A stretch of 39,600 nucleotides of DNA from Trichocoleus desertorum ATA4-8-CV12 (GTDB lineage: Bacteria > Cyanobacteriota > Cyanobacteriia > FACHB-46). The stretch is taken from NCBI GenBank assembly GCA_019358975.1, contig JAHHIL010000053.1, positions 1-39,600 on the forward strand, read 5' to 3'. Positions 17,444 to 25,929 of this stretch are shown here, in pieces. Below the pieces are notes generated by a model. The model worked only from the letters and a program-made list of their open reading frames with translations, had not been told where the DNA came from and searched no databases. Made by a program: the position numbers and the translations under genes. Each line of letters begins with the position of its first letter. The first letter of the stretch is position 1.

Positions 17444-18202
17444 ATGAATATCTTCACTTACGCCCTCCATTTAGTCGGTTCTGCGGCTACGGCTTATGTC
17501 TATGCCCGTCAAATTCGTGATCCCCTCACTCGACCTAATATCGTCGCGGGATTCCAATTAGCTGAGTCTGGCTCAGTACCGTTTCTAGAAGCATTACGCG
17601 ATCGCGCCGCTGCCGAAGGAGATGCTTGGCTGGCGGAGAAACTCGGTCGCCATGCAGCGGATGAACGGCGACATGGGCAAATCTTTGCTCAAGCATTGAA
17701 GCAACTCAACAAACAAGTGATTGACTTCAAACAACTAGCGAAGCAAGCCGAGGAACGCAAACCTGAAGAGCGTCGTAGTCCTTTCTTTGCTGCTTATTTT
17801 GATGGTTATTCTCAGGCTGATCTAAAGCCAGAAAACATAGACTGGATCGTGTTTATGGCCAGCACATACATCCTGGAACTCGATGCCAGCAGAGACTTTG
17901 CTCAGATGGCGCAAGTTCTCCCTGATGATGACCTGCGGAGTGCCAGCCTGAAAAAAGGCATGTTTAGTATCGCCAAGGATGAAACTGGACATGCCGCTTA
18001 TCTGTACGAAGCTCTAGAGCGTCGCTTGTCTGCTGCTCAAGTGGTTGAGTTGGTAGATGAATGGCGATCGCGCAAAGTCAATGCTTTATTAGCCATGGTC
18101 GGAAATCTGGTGCAGAAAAACGGTCAGATGCCTTCCTTAGTGCAAGATGGCGCTCCCACAGAAGCTCATCCTGAACCATCAGAACTTCAGGCAGCAGCCT
18201 AA
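17444..18202 (+). CDS. ferritin-like diiron-type protein
   Basis: A 252-residue helical protein with two diiron-type motifs, DERRHG (Glu74, His77) and DETGHA further on, and a preceding Glu41 in QLAESGSVPFLEAL. This is the arrangement of a ferritin-like four-helix bundle binding two metals. Members store iron or act as oxidases; no specific reaction can be assigned. The last 30 residues are acidic and Ala/Pro-rich. The ATG at 17444 is chosen because AAGGTGAG precedes it by seven bases. An open upstream extension reads into the DJ-1 gene and is spurious. It is in an operon with the DJ-1 gene and converges on fahA with a 12-base gap. Confidence 0.87.
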   Translation: MNIFTYALHLVGSAATAYVYARQIRDPLTRPNIVAGFQLAESGSVPFLEALRDRAAAEGDAWLAEKLGRHAADERRHGQIFAQALKQLNKQVIDFKQLAKQAEERKPEERRSPFFAAYFDGYSQADLKPENIDWIVFMASTYILELDASRDFAQMAQVLPDDDLRSASLKKGMFSIAKDETGHAAYLYEALERRLSAAQVVELVDEWRSRKVNALLAMVGNLVQKNGQMPSLVQDGAPTEAHPEPSELQAAA

Positions 18203-18213
18203 CTTATCTCCAA

Positions 18214-19527
18214 TCATCCGGTTACGATTCCCTGGCAAGTGCCCAAACCAATCCGGGCATAGCCAGGTTTTTCGCAGTAGCCTCGTAAAATCACCTCATC
18301 CCCATCAACTAGAAACGATCGCACTTCTCCGGTCGGTAGTTCGATAGGGTGGGCACCGCGTTGGGTGATTTCTAACAAACATCCTTGGGACCCTGGCTCT
18401 GGTCCAGAAATGGTGCCACTAGCGATCAGGTCAGCAGGACGAAGATTACAACCGTTACTGGCGTGGTGGGTGAGCATCTGCGCCAGGGTCCAATACATCT
18501 GCTGCAATGACCCTCGGCTGACCTGTATAGGTTCCATACCTGCTGCTCGCATTTGAGCGGAGCACAACAGCACTTCTACCGTGAGATCAATCCCTCCTTG
18601 CTGGCGATCGCGCTCAGAAGATAGATAAGGTAGAGGTTCTGGATCTCCCTCAGCTCGCGGAAAGGCAGAACCACGAAAAGGAGCCAGAGCTTCTAAAGTC
18701 ACTACCCAAGGAGAAATACTAGTGGCGAAGTTTTTGGCAAGAAATGGGCCTAAAGGCTGGTATTCCCAAGCTTGAATATCCCTGGCAGACCAATCGTTGA
18801 CTAAACACAGTCCAAACAGATAATCCTCAGCCTGGTCAATGGCGATCGCCTCTCCCAACTCATTACCAACCCCAATCAAAGCGCCAACTTCCATCTCATA
18901 GTCGAGCATTTGACTGGGGCCAAAGCTCGGTACTGTTGCATCCGGTGGTTTGCGCTGACCATTGGGACGCTTGATTGGTGTGCCACTCACTACGATTGAA
19001 GAAGCTCGCCCATGATAAGCGATCGGCACATATTTGTAGTTAGGCAGCAAGGGATTGTCGGGGCGGAACAACTTGCCGACATTAGTGGCATGAAAAACAG
19101 AAGCATAAAAGTCTGTATAGTCCGCGATCGCCGCAGGTAGCAGCATCTCCGCATCCGACATCGGCAAGAGAAGATCGGGAGTAACAGATTCATTCTGCTG
19201 AGGCGATCGCAATAGTTGACTCAAGCGCTGCCGTAACGCCGATGCAGATTGATTTCCCAGAGCCATTAGAGCATTGAGATTAGAATCCACACATGCTGCT
19301 TGCAAGTCCCCAGGGAGTCCTTCTAGTAATCCCCGCTCATGACACTGTAAGAGATCTAAAATCTGATCGCCGATCGCTACGCCTAGCCGAGGATACTCGG
19401 TGCTATTACGCCTACGAAAGACACCCAAGGGCAAGTTTTGAATCGGAAAGTCTGTGTCCGGTTGGTTGGCAGATTCCACCCAACTCCGCAAGTTTGGGTC
19501 ATGCGTGGCATTGATGGCAGAAGACAT
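18214..19527 (-). CDS. fahA: fumarylacetoacetase
   Basis: This enzyme hydrolyses fumarylacetoacetate to fumarate and acetoacetate, the last step of tyrosine/homogentisate breakdown (EC 3.7.1.2). The N-terminal SH3-like domain (LGVAIGDQILDLLQ) precedes the FAH core with DYTDFYASVFHATNVG, YHGRASS, DYEMEVGALIG (metal-binding acidic residues) and DWSARDIQAWEYQPLGPFLAKNF (the last Lys being catalytic). It is 437 residues from ATG 19527. A TTG two codons earlier has a better-spaced GGAGG, so either may be used. It follows fadE on the same strand after 115 bases that include a hairpin. No homogentisate dioxygenase is in the window. Acetoacetate produced here could enter the neighbouring thiolase pathway (inference). 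Confidence 0.95.
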   Translation of the reverse strand: MSSAINATHDPNLRSWVESANQPDTDFPIQNLPLGVFRRRNSTEYPRLGVAIGDQILDLLQCHERGLLEGLPGDLQAACVDSNLNALMALGNQSASALRQRLSQLLRSPQQNESVTPDLLLPMSDAEMLLPAAIADYTDFYASVFHATNVGKLFRPDNPLLPNYKYVPIAYHGRASSIVVSGTPIKRPNGQRKPPDATVPSFGPSQMLDYEMEVGALIGVGNELGEAIAIDQAEDYLFGLCLVNDWSARDIQAWEYQPLGPFLAKNFATSISPWVVTLEALAPFRGSAFPRAEGDPEPLPYLSSERDRQQGGIDLTVEVLLCSAQMRAAGMEPIQVSRGSLQQMYWTLAQMLTHHASNGCNLRPADLIASGTISGPEPGSQGCLLEITQRGAHPIELPTGEVRSFLVDGDEVILRGYCEKPGYARIGLGTCQGIVTG

Positions 19528-19586
19528 AGGCAACTGAACCTCCCTTGTAGGGTCTTTGGTGTACGCACAAATGACCTAACCCCCAG

Positions 19587-19609
19587 CCCCTTCCCTACTA
19601 GGGAAGGGG
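19587..19609. repeat. G/C-tract hairpin between fadE and fahA
   Basis: A perfect 10-base-pair stem (CCCCTTCCCT against AGGGAAGGGG) with a three-base loop. It resembles the dispersed cyanobacterial hairpin repeats, and the same style occurs at 22144-22219. There is no U-tract, so it could be a processing or attenuation element rather than a terminator. Confidence 0.65.
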
Positions 19610-19641
19610 AGCCAGATCTACAAGTTTACAGGAGATACAGA

Positions 19642-22095
19642 TTACGCATGTTGCATTAGTTCGTGGGTGGGCCAAGTGGTGATTTGTGCGCCTTGTTGGT
19701 ACTCTTCTAGCGAGAATGCATCTACCTGAATGGCTTCATTACGTGCAGCTTCGGCTTCTCGGATTAGAGCCGCTGCTGCTGCCGTAATCACACCCGTTGC
19801 TAAAGCTGCATCAATCAGTTGTTCTGGTTTGGCGGGTGCTAATTTGCCCTCACGAATAGCAGTTTTAATTGTTTGCAGGATGCCTTCGGCTTGAATCGAG
19901 AGATGGAAGGCTTGCTCCAATCGTCCTAATGCTTCATCAGGATGGGAAGGAACGTAGATATTGGTAGTGAGGCGATCGCGCACCGCTCCAAGTATCTCTA
20001 CACTTTGAGCCAATTTACCACCGAGTTCATCGGTTGGCATCGTACCAATAGGATTAAGCCGCCACCACCAGAGGACTGGACCCTGGAAGGCTTGACCCAA
20101 AACTGGAATCGATAGGTTCGCAAACAGCCCTTCAAATGCCAGTTGAATCTGAGCAAAGGCATATTGCATCGACCAATGTACCAAAGGGAGATCTTCTGGG
20201 TTGCGTCCTTCTGCTTCGTAGCGGCGCAGGGTTGCCATGCCTAGATACATCCAGGAGAGAACATCGGCAAAACGTCCGGTTAGTTTCTCCCGCCGCTTCA
20301 AGGAACCGCCAAAAGCAATTAAGGCTATGTCTGTGAGAGTGGCGAAGGTAGCGGATGCCCAAGCAAGTTTGCGGTAATACTGCGCCGTGGGGCCAGAGAC
20401 AGGAGACTGAGCGATCGCCCCACGAGAGAGGCTGAGCAAAATCGCTCGGATGCTGTTGCGGACTAGCAAGCCGATGTGATGCCAGAGCGCATGGTCAAAA
20501 GCGATCGCATTTCCCTCCTTGAGAGCTATCACTTCTTGATAAACATAAGGATGACAACGAATCGCGCCCTGACCAAAGATCATCAGGGTACGGGTGAGAA
20601 TATTTGCGCCTTCCACTGTGATTGGGATGGGCATGGCCGTGTAAACATTAGCCAACAAGTTACGCGGGCCTTTGCAAATCCCCGAACCACCAAGGATATC
20701 CATGCCATCATTCACTAACTTGCGCGATAGCTCAGTGAATTGATATTTGGCGATCGCGGAGACAACTGCTGGCTTTTCCCCATTGTCTACGGCGGCACAG
20801 GTGCAGATGCGAGCGGCTTCCATCAGGTAGGTGAGTCCAGCAATCCGAGCCAACGGTTCCTCTACGCCTTCAAAGCGCCCAATCGATAGCCCAAACTGTC
20901 GTCGTACCACTGCGTGGGCACTGGCAACTCGCGTCACCAATTTGGCGATTCCGGTACAAGAGGCTGGGAAACTGATGCCACGGCCTGCTGCCAAGCTTTG
21001 CATCAACATCTTCCAGCCTTGGCCTGCCTGCTCGCTACCGCCAATAATCTGGTCAATGGAAACGACGACATTATGACCTTCAACCGGAGAGTTGTAAAAT
21101 GGCACTCCCATTGGATCGTGGCGTTTGCCCAACACTAGACCCGGTGTATCTGCTGGAATTAAGGCGCAGGTAATACCAACGTGTTCTCCTTTGCCTAAAA
21201 GATTTTCGGGGTCGCGGAGTTTGAAGGCCAAGCCGATTAGGGTAGCGATCGCGCCTAAAGTGATATAGCGCTTGCGGAAGTTCAACAGCAGATATAGTTT
21301 CTCATCCTCACCCCGGAACACAATCCCCTCTGAGGTGATACTGGCAGCATCAGAACCAGCAGTGGGTTCAGTGAGAGCAAAACAAGGCATCTCCTCTCCG
21401 CGCGACAACCGAGGGAGATAATAATCTTTTTGCGCTTGAGTACCGTAGTGCAACAGCAGTTTGGCGGGGCCAAGGGAATTCGTCACCCCAACCGTAGCGG
21501 TGTGGATAAACGATCGCGATGCTAATTTCACCATCACCGCACTGTATGTCAGATTGGAGAAACCTAACCCGCCATACTCCTGCGGAATCATCATGCCAAA
21601 GAAACGCTCTCGCTTCAGGTAGCTCCACACCTCCGGCGGCAAGTCTTTACGGCGATTGATTTCCCAATCCGTCGCCATACGGCAAACCTGCTCTACAGGC
21701 CCATCAATGAATGCTTGAGCCTTGGCTGACAGGTTTGGATAGGGTTCATTGCTCATCCGTTTCAAGTTAGGTGCGCCAGAGAAAAACTCTCCATCGACCC
21801 AAACCGTTCCTGCCTCGATCGCCGCTTTCTCGGTGTCAGAGATACTAGGCAACAACTTCAAGGCCTGAATCGCTTGCATCAAGGGAGATGTCAGGAGCGA
21901 TCGCCGTAGCAAAGGGAGATTTAGCACCAGAGCTATAATCCCGAATCCGATCCATAACCAGACAGGTGCTTGAAAAACGGCTAAAACACTCGCTGTATAA
22001 AGTGACCAAGCCAAGAGCGGCACTCCTAAATAACCCAAAATCAGGAAGAGAACCAGGGAAAAAGAGAGGGCGATCGCGAAGGGAATAGGAAACAT
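19642..22095 (-). CDS. fadE: membrane-associated acyl-CoA dehydrogenase, FadE type
   Basis: It catalyses the first oxidation of acyl-CoA to trans-2-enoyl-CoA with FAD. The 817-residue length matches E. coli FadE (814) rather than the roughly 390 residues of soluble acyl-CoA dehydrogenases. The N-terminal 60 residues hold two membrane helices. The core has CFALTEPTAGSDAAS, YITLGAIATLIG, RRQFGLSIGRFEG and the catalytic Glu in ITVEGANILTRTL. The C-terminal part is the FadE-specific helical extension (DUF1974). It is third in gene position from thiolase, followed by fahA. Several HIP1 octamers inside the gene indicate long residence in a cyanobacterial genome. FadE is rarely seen in cyanobacteria. 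Confidence 0.93.
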   Translation of the reverse strand: MFPIPFAIALSFSLVLFLILGYLGVPLLAWSLYTASVLAVFQAPVWLWIGFGIIALVLNLPLLRRSLLTSPLMQAIQALKLLPSISDTEKAAIEAGTVWVDGEFFSGAPNLKRMSNEPYPNLSAKAQAFIDGPVEQVCRMATDWEINRRKDLPPEVWSYLKRERFFGMMIPQEYGGLGFSNLTYSAVMVKLASRSFIHTATVGVTNSLGPAKLLLHYGTQAQKDYYLPRLSRGEEMPCFALTEPTAGSDAASITSEGIVFRGEDEKLYLLLNFRKRYITLGAIATLIGLAFKLRDPENLLGKGEHVGITCALIPADTPGLVLGKRHDPMGVPFYNSPVEGHNVVVSIDQIIGGSEQAGQGWKMLMQSLAAGRGISFPASCTGIAKLVTRVASAHAVVRRQFGLSIGRFEGVEEPLARIAGLTYLMEAARICTCAAVDNGEKPAVVSAIAKYQFTELSRKLVNDGMDILGGSGICKGPRNLLANVYTAMPIPITVEGANILTRTLMIFGQGAIRCHPYVYQEVIALKEGNAIAFDHALWHHIGLLVRNSIRAILLSLSRGAIAQSPVSGPTAQYYRKLAWASATFATLTDIALIAFGGSLKRREKLTGRFADVLSWMYLGMATLRRYEAEGRNPEDLPLVHWSMQYAFAQIQLAFEGLFANLSIPVLGQAFQGPVLWWWRLNPIGTMPTDELGGKLAQSVEILGAVRDRLTTNIYVPSHPDEALGRLEQAFHLSIQAEGILQTIKTAIREGKLAPAKPEQLIDAALATGVITAAAAALIREAEAARNEAIQVDAFSLEEYQQGAQITTWPTHELMQHA

Positions 22096-22143
22096 GACTC
22101 ACCAAACCAATTTAAATAAAGATGCGATTCAATTACTCCGAAT

Positions 22144-22219
22144 GACCCCTCCCCGATGCGGAGAGGGGAGTTAATTAATCCGATTCCCTCTCCCCGTGGG
22201 GGAGGGTTAGGGAGGGGTC
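22144..22219. repeat. G/C-tract inverted repeat element
   Basis: A 76-base element bounded by perfect 10-base inverted ends (GACCCCTCCC against GGGAGGGGTC), with two internal C/G-tract hairpins. It has the form of the small interspersed repeats common between cyanobacterial genes. It separates thiolase from fadE and may form a branched RNA hairpin on the fad transcript. Confidence 0.75.
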
Positions 22220-22226
22220 TCCATGA

Positions 22227-23408
22227 CTAAAGCATCAGGTTTTCAATCACGCCCGCAGCGCCCATGCCGCCACCCACGCACATCGTCACTAAGCCGTAGC
22301 GCACACCCCGGCGTTTCATCTCATGCAGGATGGTAGCGGTGAGTTTGGCTCCGGTCATACCAAGTGGATGTCCTAGAGCGATCGCGCCACCATTGACGTT
22401 GATGATCTCCTCGTTGAGACCCAGTTTACGGATTACCGCTAGAGACTGGGCTGCAAAAGCTTCATTGAGTTCAATCAAGCCAATGTCATCTATGCTTAAG
22501 CCGACTTGTTTGAGCACTTTAGGAATCGCTTCGACTGGGCCAATTCCCATCACTTCTGGAGGCACACCAGCCACAGTGAAACCCAACAACCGCCCCATTG
22601 GTTTTACGCCCAATTCATCTATCTTGCGTTGGCTCATGATGATTGTGGCGGCAGCTCCATCCGACATTTGGGAGGAATTTCCCGCCGTCACACTCCCGCC
22701 CATGCGGAACACAGAGGGCAGTTTGGCTAAAGCTTCCAGACTGGTATCCGCGCGTGGACCTTCATCCACTTGGAACATCATGTCTACAGTTTTGAGTTCG
22801 CCATCGACATACAACGTCTCGTGGATAGGGAGCGGAATGGTTTCTTCCTCAAATTTGCCTGCTTGAATGGCTGCTAAAGCTCGCTGGTGCGATCGCAAGG
22901 CAAAGGCATCTTGGTCTTCGCGAGAAACATGATATTGCTGCACCACATTCTCAGCCGTCAATCCCATCGTGCAGTAAACTTGCGGCGTGGAAGTCATCAG
23001 GCCTGGGTTAGGCAGCATGGCATGACCCCCCATCGGGATCAGGCTCATGGTTTCGGCACCCCCCGCCACCATCACGTCGGCTTGTCCGGTCATTACCGCT
23101 TGAGTCGCCATCGCGATCGTCTGCAATCCCGACGCACAGAAGCGGTTTACGGTACAGCCTGCAACCGTGTCAGGTAATCCTGCTCGCTGGGCAATCACTC
23201 GCCCCAAGTTAAATCCTTGCTCCGCTTCAGGGAAGGAGCAACCTACGATGATGTCATCAATCTCCTTTGGTTCTAGCCCTCCGACTTTGGCGATCGCTCC
23301 CTTGACTGCGATCGCGCCCATATCGTCAGGACGCATGTTACGGAGGGTACCACGGGGCGCTTTACCCACTGCCGTCCGAACGCTGCTCACAATATATGCA
23401 TCTTGCAT
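22227..23408 (-). CDS. fadA: acetyl-CoA acyltransferase (thiolase)
   Basis: It cleaves 3-ketoacyl-CoA with CoA to give acetyl-CoA and a shortened acyl-CoA, the last beta-oxidation step. The catalytic set is complete: nucleophile Cys91 in NRFCASGLQ, His347 in [10 protein letters not shown] and Cys377 in CVGGGMG. The 393-residue length is normal. AGGAG lies eight bases before the ATG. A biosynthetic acetoacetyl-CoA thiolase (PhaA type) is the alternative, but the location between fadE and the hydroxyacyl-CoA dehydrogenase/hydratase gene favours beta-oxidation. HIP1 sites are frequent in the gene. Confidence 0.93.
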   Translation of the reverse strand: MQDAYIVSSVRTAVGKAPRGTLRNMRPDDMGAIAVKGAIAKVGGLEPKEIDDIIVGCSFPEAEQGFNLGRVIAQRAGLPDTVAGCTVNRFCASGLQTIAMATQAVMTGQADVMVAGGAETMSLIPMGGHAMLPNPGLMTSTPQVYCTMGLTAENVVQQYHVSREDQDAFALRSHQRALAAIQAGKFEEETIPLPIHETLYVDGELKTVDMMFQVDEGPRADTSLEALAKLPSVFRMGGSVTAGNSSQMSDGAAATIIMSQRKIDELGVKPMGRLLGFTVAGVPPEVMGIGPVEAIPKVLKQVGLSIDDIGLIELNEAFAAQSLAVIRKLGLNEEIINVNGGAIALGHPLGMTGAKLTATILHEMKRRGVRYGLVTMCVGGGMGAAGVIENLML

Positions 23409-23429
23409 GGTCGTTTCTCCTAAATTCTT

Positions 23430-23540
23430 TGGGGTGAGGAGAGAGGGGCGAGGAGTGAGAAGTCAGAATTCAGAAGTCAGAAGTTGCTAACTCCACTCTC
23501 TTTTCCTCCTTTCCTTCATCCTTCATCCCTCCTCCTTCAT
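23430..23540. repeat. short purine/pyrimidine tandem repeats
   Basis: The gap between the fusion gene and thiolase carries repeated GAGGAG-type purine units, a triplet of GAAGTCAG-like units and CTTCATCC repeats. They match the low-complexity intergenic repeats seen at 10725-10793 and 32835-32940. Confidence 0.6.
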
Positions 23541-23542
23541 CC

Positions 23543-25882
23543 CTAATTTCGCAACGGTTTCTTCGTCTTCAACATATGGGCGATCCGCTCTTGGGTTTTG
23601 GGTTGGCTGAGGAGCGGTAAGAAGTTCTCCCGTTCTAGGCGCAACAGGTAATCTTCGTGCACGAGAGTGGGAGCAGAGAGTTCGCCGCCTGTCATCACAT
23701 AAGCTAACTTTCCTGCCAAGTAGCGATCGTATTCGCTGGCAAACCCACCTTGTTGAAACACATAAGCGATATGTTCCAGCATGGCTCTGGCGGGACGACC
23801 CAAGACCATAATGGCGGTTTGCTCAGGTGGTGCTGCATAGCCTGCGCGATCGAGATGGAGTACTTCGGCTTTGGCCACCTCCAAGCGATTCTCACCGCTG
23901 ATTAAGATGCGGGCATCACAGGGGAGATATCCCATCTGTTGGGCTTCGTAGGCACTGCTAGAAACCTTCGCCATCGCGATTGTTTCAAAGGCAGCTCTTA
24001 GGAACGGTTGGATATCACCGGCTGATTCGCTGGCGGCTCGTTCTGTCACTCGGGCCACGGTTCGCATAATGCCACCCGCGCCTGGAATCAAACCTACACC
24101 TAGCTCAACCAAGCCAATATAGCTTTCAGCGGCAGCAACGACATGAGGACAGGCCATAACTAGCTCACAACCACCCCCCAAGGCTCGTCCTTGCATGGCG
24201 ATCACGATCGGTTTGGGAGCGTAACGGATGCGCTGGAGAATTGATTGAAACTGGACAATCAAGTCGTCCAACGCTTGGAGATTGCCAGATTGGGCGGTCA
24301 TCCCCATTTCAGCCAAATTCGCACCACCGGAGAAGTGATCGCTACCGTTGCCAATCACCATGCCTTTCAAGTCGTCCCGCTCCTCTATGAGATCCAAAAC
24401 TTCCGATAGCCCTTCTACCACTTTGAAGCTGAGGGTATTGCCTTTAGAACGGAATTCATACAGCGCTACACCATCCCCCAAATCTAACAAAGCGGCTTCA
24501 GCATTCTGCCACAGCATCCGTTGTGGATCTGTTTTGATCGCTCCCAAATCAATTTTGTCCACCGTAGGGGCGGATTCAGCCAATACTCCTTGCGATTGAC
24601 TACCATGCCTGCCTCCGAATCCTTCGCCCTGCCGATGCATCGTTTCTACCCAATTGGGCACCGTGATATTAGCTGCCTTCATATCTGCCAATATGGTGTC
24701 AAATCCCAGCATCTCCCAAATTTCAAACGGACCCACATCCCAACCAAAGCCCCAGCATATGGCTCGGTCAATATCAGTAGGGCTATCCGCGATTTCAGGG
24801 ATACGACGGGCGCTATATCCGAGCAAGTCTAGGGTCGTGGTGCGGAAGAACTGACCTGCTCGACCCGAATCTTTGTAGAGTGCTTGCAGGCGATCGCGCA
24901 AACTAGACAACTTCCCTAATTTTTCCACCTCGCCCAAATCTATTGGCTTAGCAGACTCATAGCTCATTGCTTCAGGATTGACGGAGAGAATTTCACCCTT
25001 CTGTTTTTTATAAAATCCCTGTCCTGCTTTGGCACCGATCGCCCCTGCCATGACGAGTTTGTGCAGCACCTCTGGCACCCGGAACATTTCCCGACTTTCA
25101 TCGTGAGGAATGGCGGGATAGAGGTTTTTCGCCACATACATCAGCGTGTCTAAGCCTACGAGGTCAGCGGTGCGGAAGGTGGCTGATTTGGGTCGTCCTA
25201 CGAGGGTTCCTGTCAGCGTGTCGATCTCCTCGATTGTGTATCCTTGCTCTGTCCAAGCTCGTAAGCCTTGCATCGTGGCATACATACCGATGCGGTTGGC
25301 AATAAAGTTGGGGGTGTCTTTGGCAATCACCACGCCTTTCCCTAAACGAGTTTCGCCAAACCAGCGCATGCGGGCCACGACTTCTGGAGCAGTATCAGGC
25401 GTTGGGATAATTTCCAGCAGTTTCAAATAGCGGGGCGGATTAAAGAAATGCGTGCCTAAAAAGCGTTGACGGAAAGCATCTGATCGACCTTCTGCGATCG
25501 CATGAATGGGCAAACCGCTGGTATTAGTAGAGATCACGGCATCATGCCGCAGCACTCCTTCCAGGCGTTGCATCAGTTGTTGCTTGATATCCAAATTCTC
25601 AACCACGGCTTCGATCACCCAATCTACTTTCGCTAGGCGATCGAAGTGTTCTTCAAAATTACCGAGGATGACGCGATGAGCCACTTTGTCAGTAAAAAAG
25701 ATCGGTGGAGATAGCTTGCGGGCTTTCTTAAAGGCTCCTTCCACTAAACCATTTTTATTCCCTGTCTTAGCAGGGAGATCCAATAGATGCACAGTCAGAC
25801 CGATGTTGGCGAGGTGAGCGGCGATCTGGCTCCCCATGACTCCTGCACCCAGGACAGCGGCGGTTCGAAATGGCTTAAACAT
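23543..25882 (-). CDS. 3-hydroxyacyl-CoA dehydrogenase/enoyl-CoA hydratase fusion
   Basis: A bifunctional beta-oxidation enzyme that hydrates enoyl-CoA and oxidises the 3-hydroxyacyl-CoA with NAD. The N-terminal Rossmann domain (VLGAGVMGSQIAAHLANIG) and dehydrogenase motif (GTHFFNPPRYLKLLEIIPTP, catalytic His) come first, then the dehydrogenase C-terminal domains. The crotonase domain lies at about 450-680, with GRALGGGCEL and VELGVGLIPGAGG supplying both catalytic Glu residues. This order, dehydrogenase first, is the FadN type of Gram-positive and many other bacteria, not the E. coli FadB order. The length of 779 residues fits FadN. A GGGAGAG lies eight bases before the ATG. It lies between the thiolase and AMP-ligase genes in the same orientation, with short gaps. 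Confidence 0.93.
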   Translation of the reverse strand: MFKPFRTAAVLGAGVMGSQIAAHLANIGLTVHLLDLPAKTGNKNGLVEGAFKKARKLSPPIFFTDKVAHRVILGNFEEHFDRLAKVDWVIEAVVENLDIKQQLMQRLEGVLRHDAVISTNTSGLPIHAIAEGRSDAFRQRFLGTHFFNPPRYLKLLEIIPTPDTAPEVVARMRWFGETRLGKGVVIAKDTPNFIANRIGMYATMQGLRAWTEQGYTIEEIDTLTGTLVGRPKSATFRTADLVGLDTLMYVAKNLYPAIPHDESREMFRVPEVLHKLVMAGAIGAKAGQGFYKKQKGEILSVNPEAMSYESAKPIDLGEVEKLGKLSSLRDRLQALYKDSGRAGQFFRTTTLDLLGYSARRIPEIADSPTDIDRAICWGFGWDVGPFEIWEMLGFDTILADMKAANITVPNWVETMHRQGEGFGGRHGSQSQGVLAESAPTVDKIDLGAIKTDPQRMLWQNAEAALLDLGDGVALYEFRSKGNTLSFKVVEGLSEVLDLIEERDDLKGMVIGNGSDHFSGGANLAEMGMTAQSGNLQALDDLIVQFQSILQRIRYAPKPIVIAMQGRALGGGCELVMACPHVVAAAESYIGLVELGVGLIPGAGGIMRTVARVTERAASESAGDIQPFLRAAFETIAMAKVSSSAYEAQQMGYLPCDARILISGENRLEVAKAEVLHLDRAGYAAPPEQTAIMVLGRPARAMLEHIAYVFQQGGFASEYDRYLAGKLAYVMTGGELSAPTLVHEDYLLRLERENFLPLLSQPKTQERIAHMLKTKKPLRN

Positions 25883-25929
25883 TTAGAAACTCTCCCTTGC
25901 GTTGAGGCTCTTACGTTGAGGGTTACGAG

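Noticed and set aside
20476-21138. Several plus-strand open frames of 70-80 codons inside fadE
   Set aside because: They are antisense shadows of a strongly conserved gene, common in G/C-biased reading frames.
23543-25882. E. coli FadB-type assignment
   Set aside because: The dehydrogenase domain precedes the crotonase domain, opposite to FadB, so the FadN-type order was adopted.
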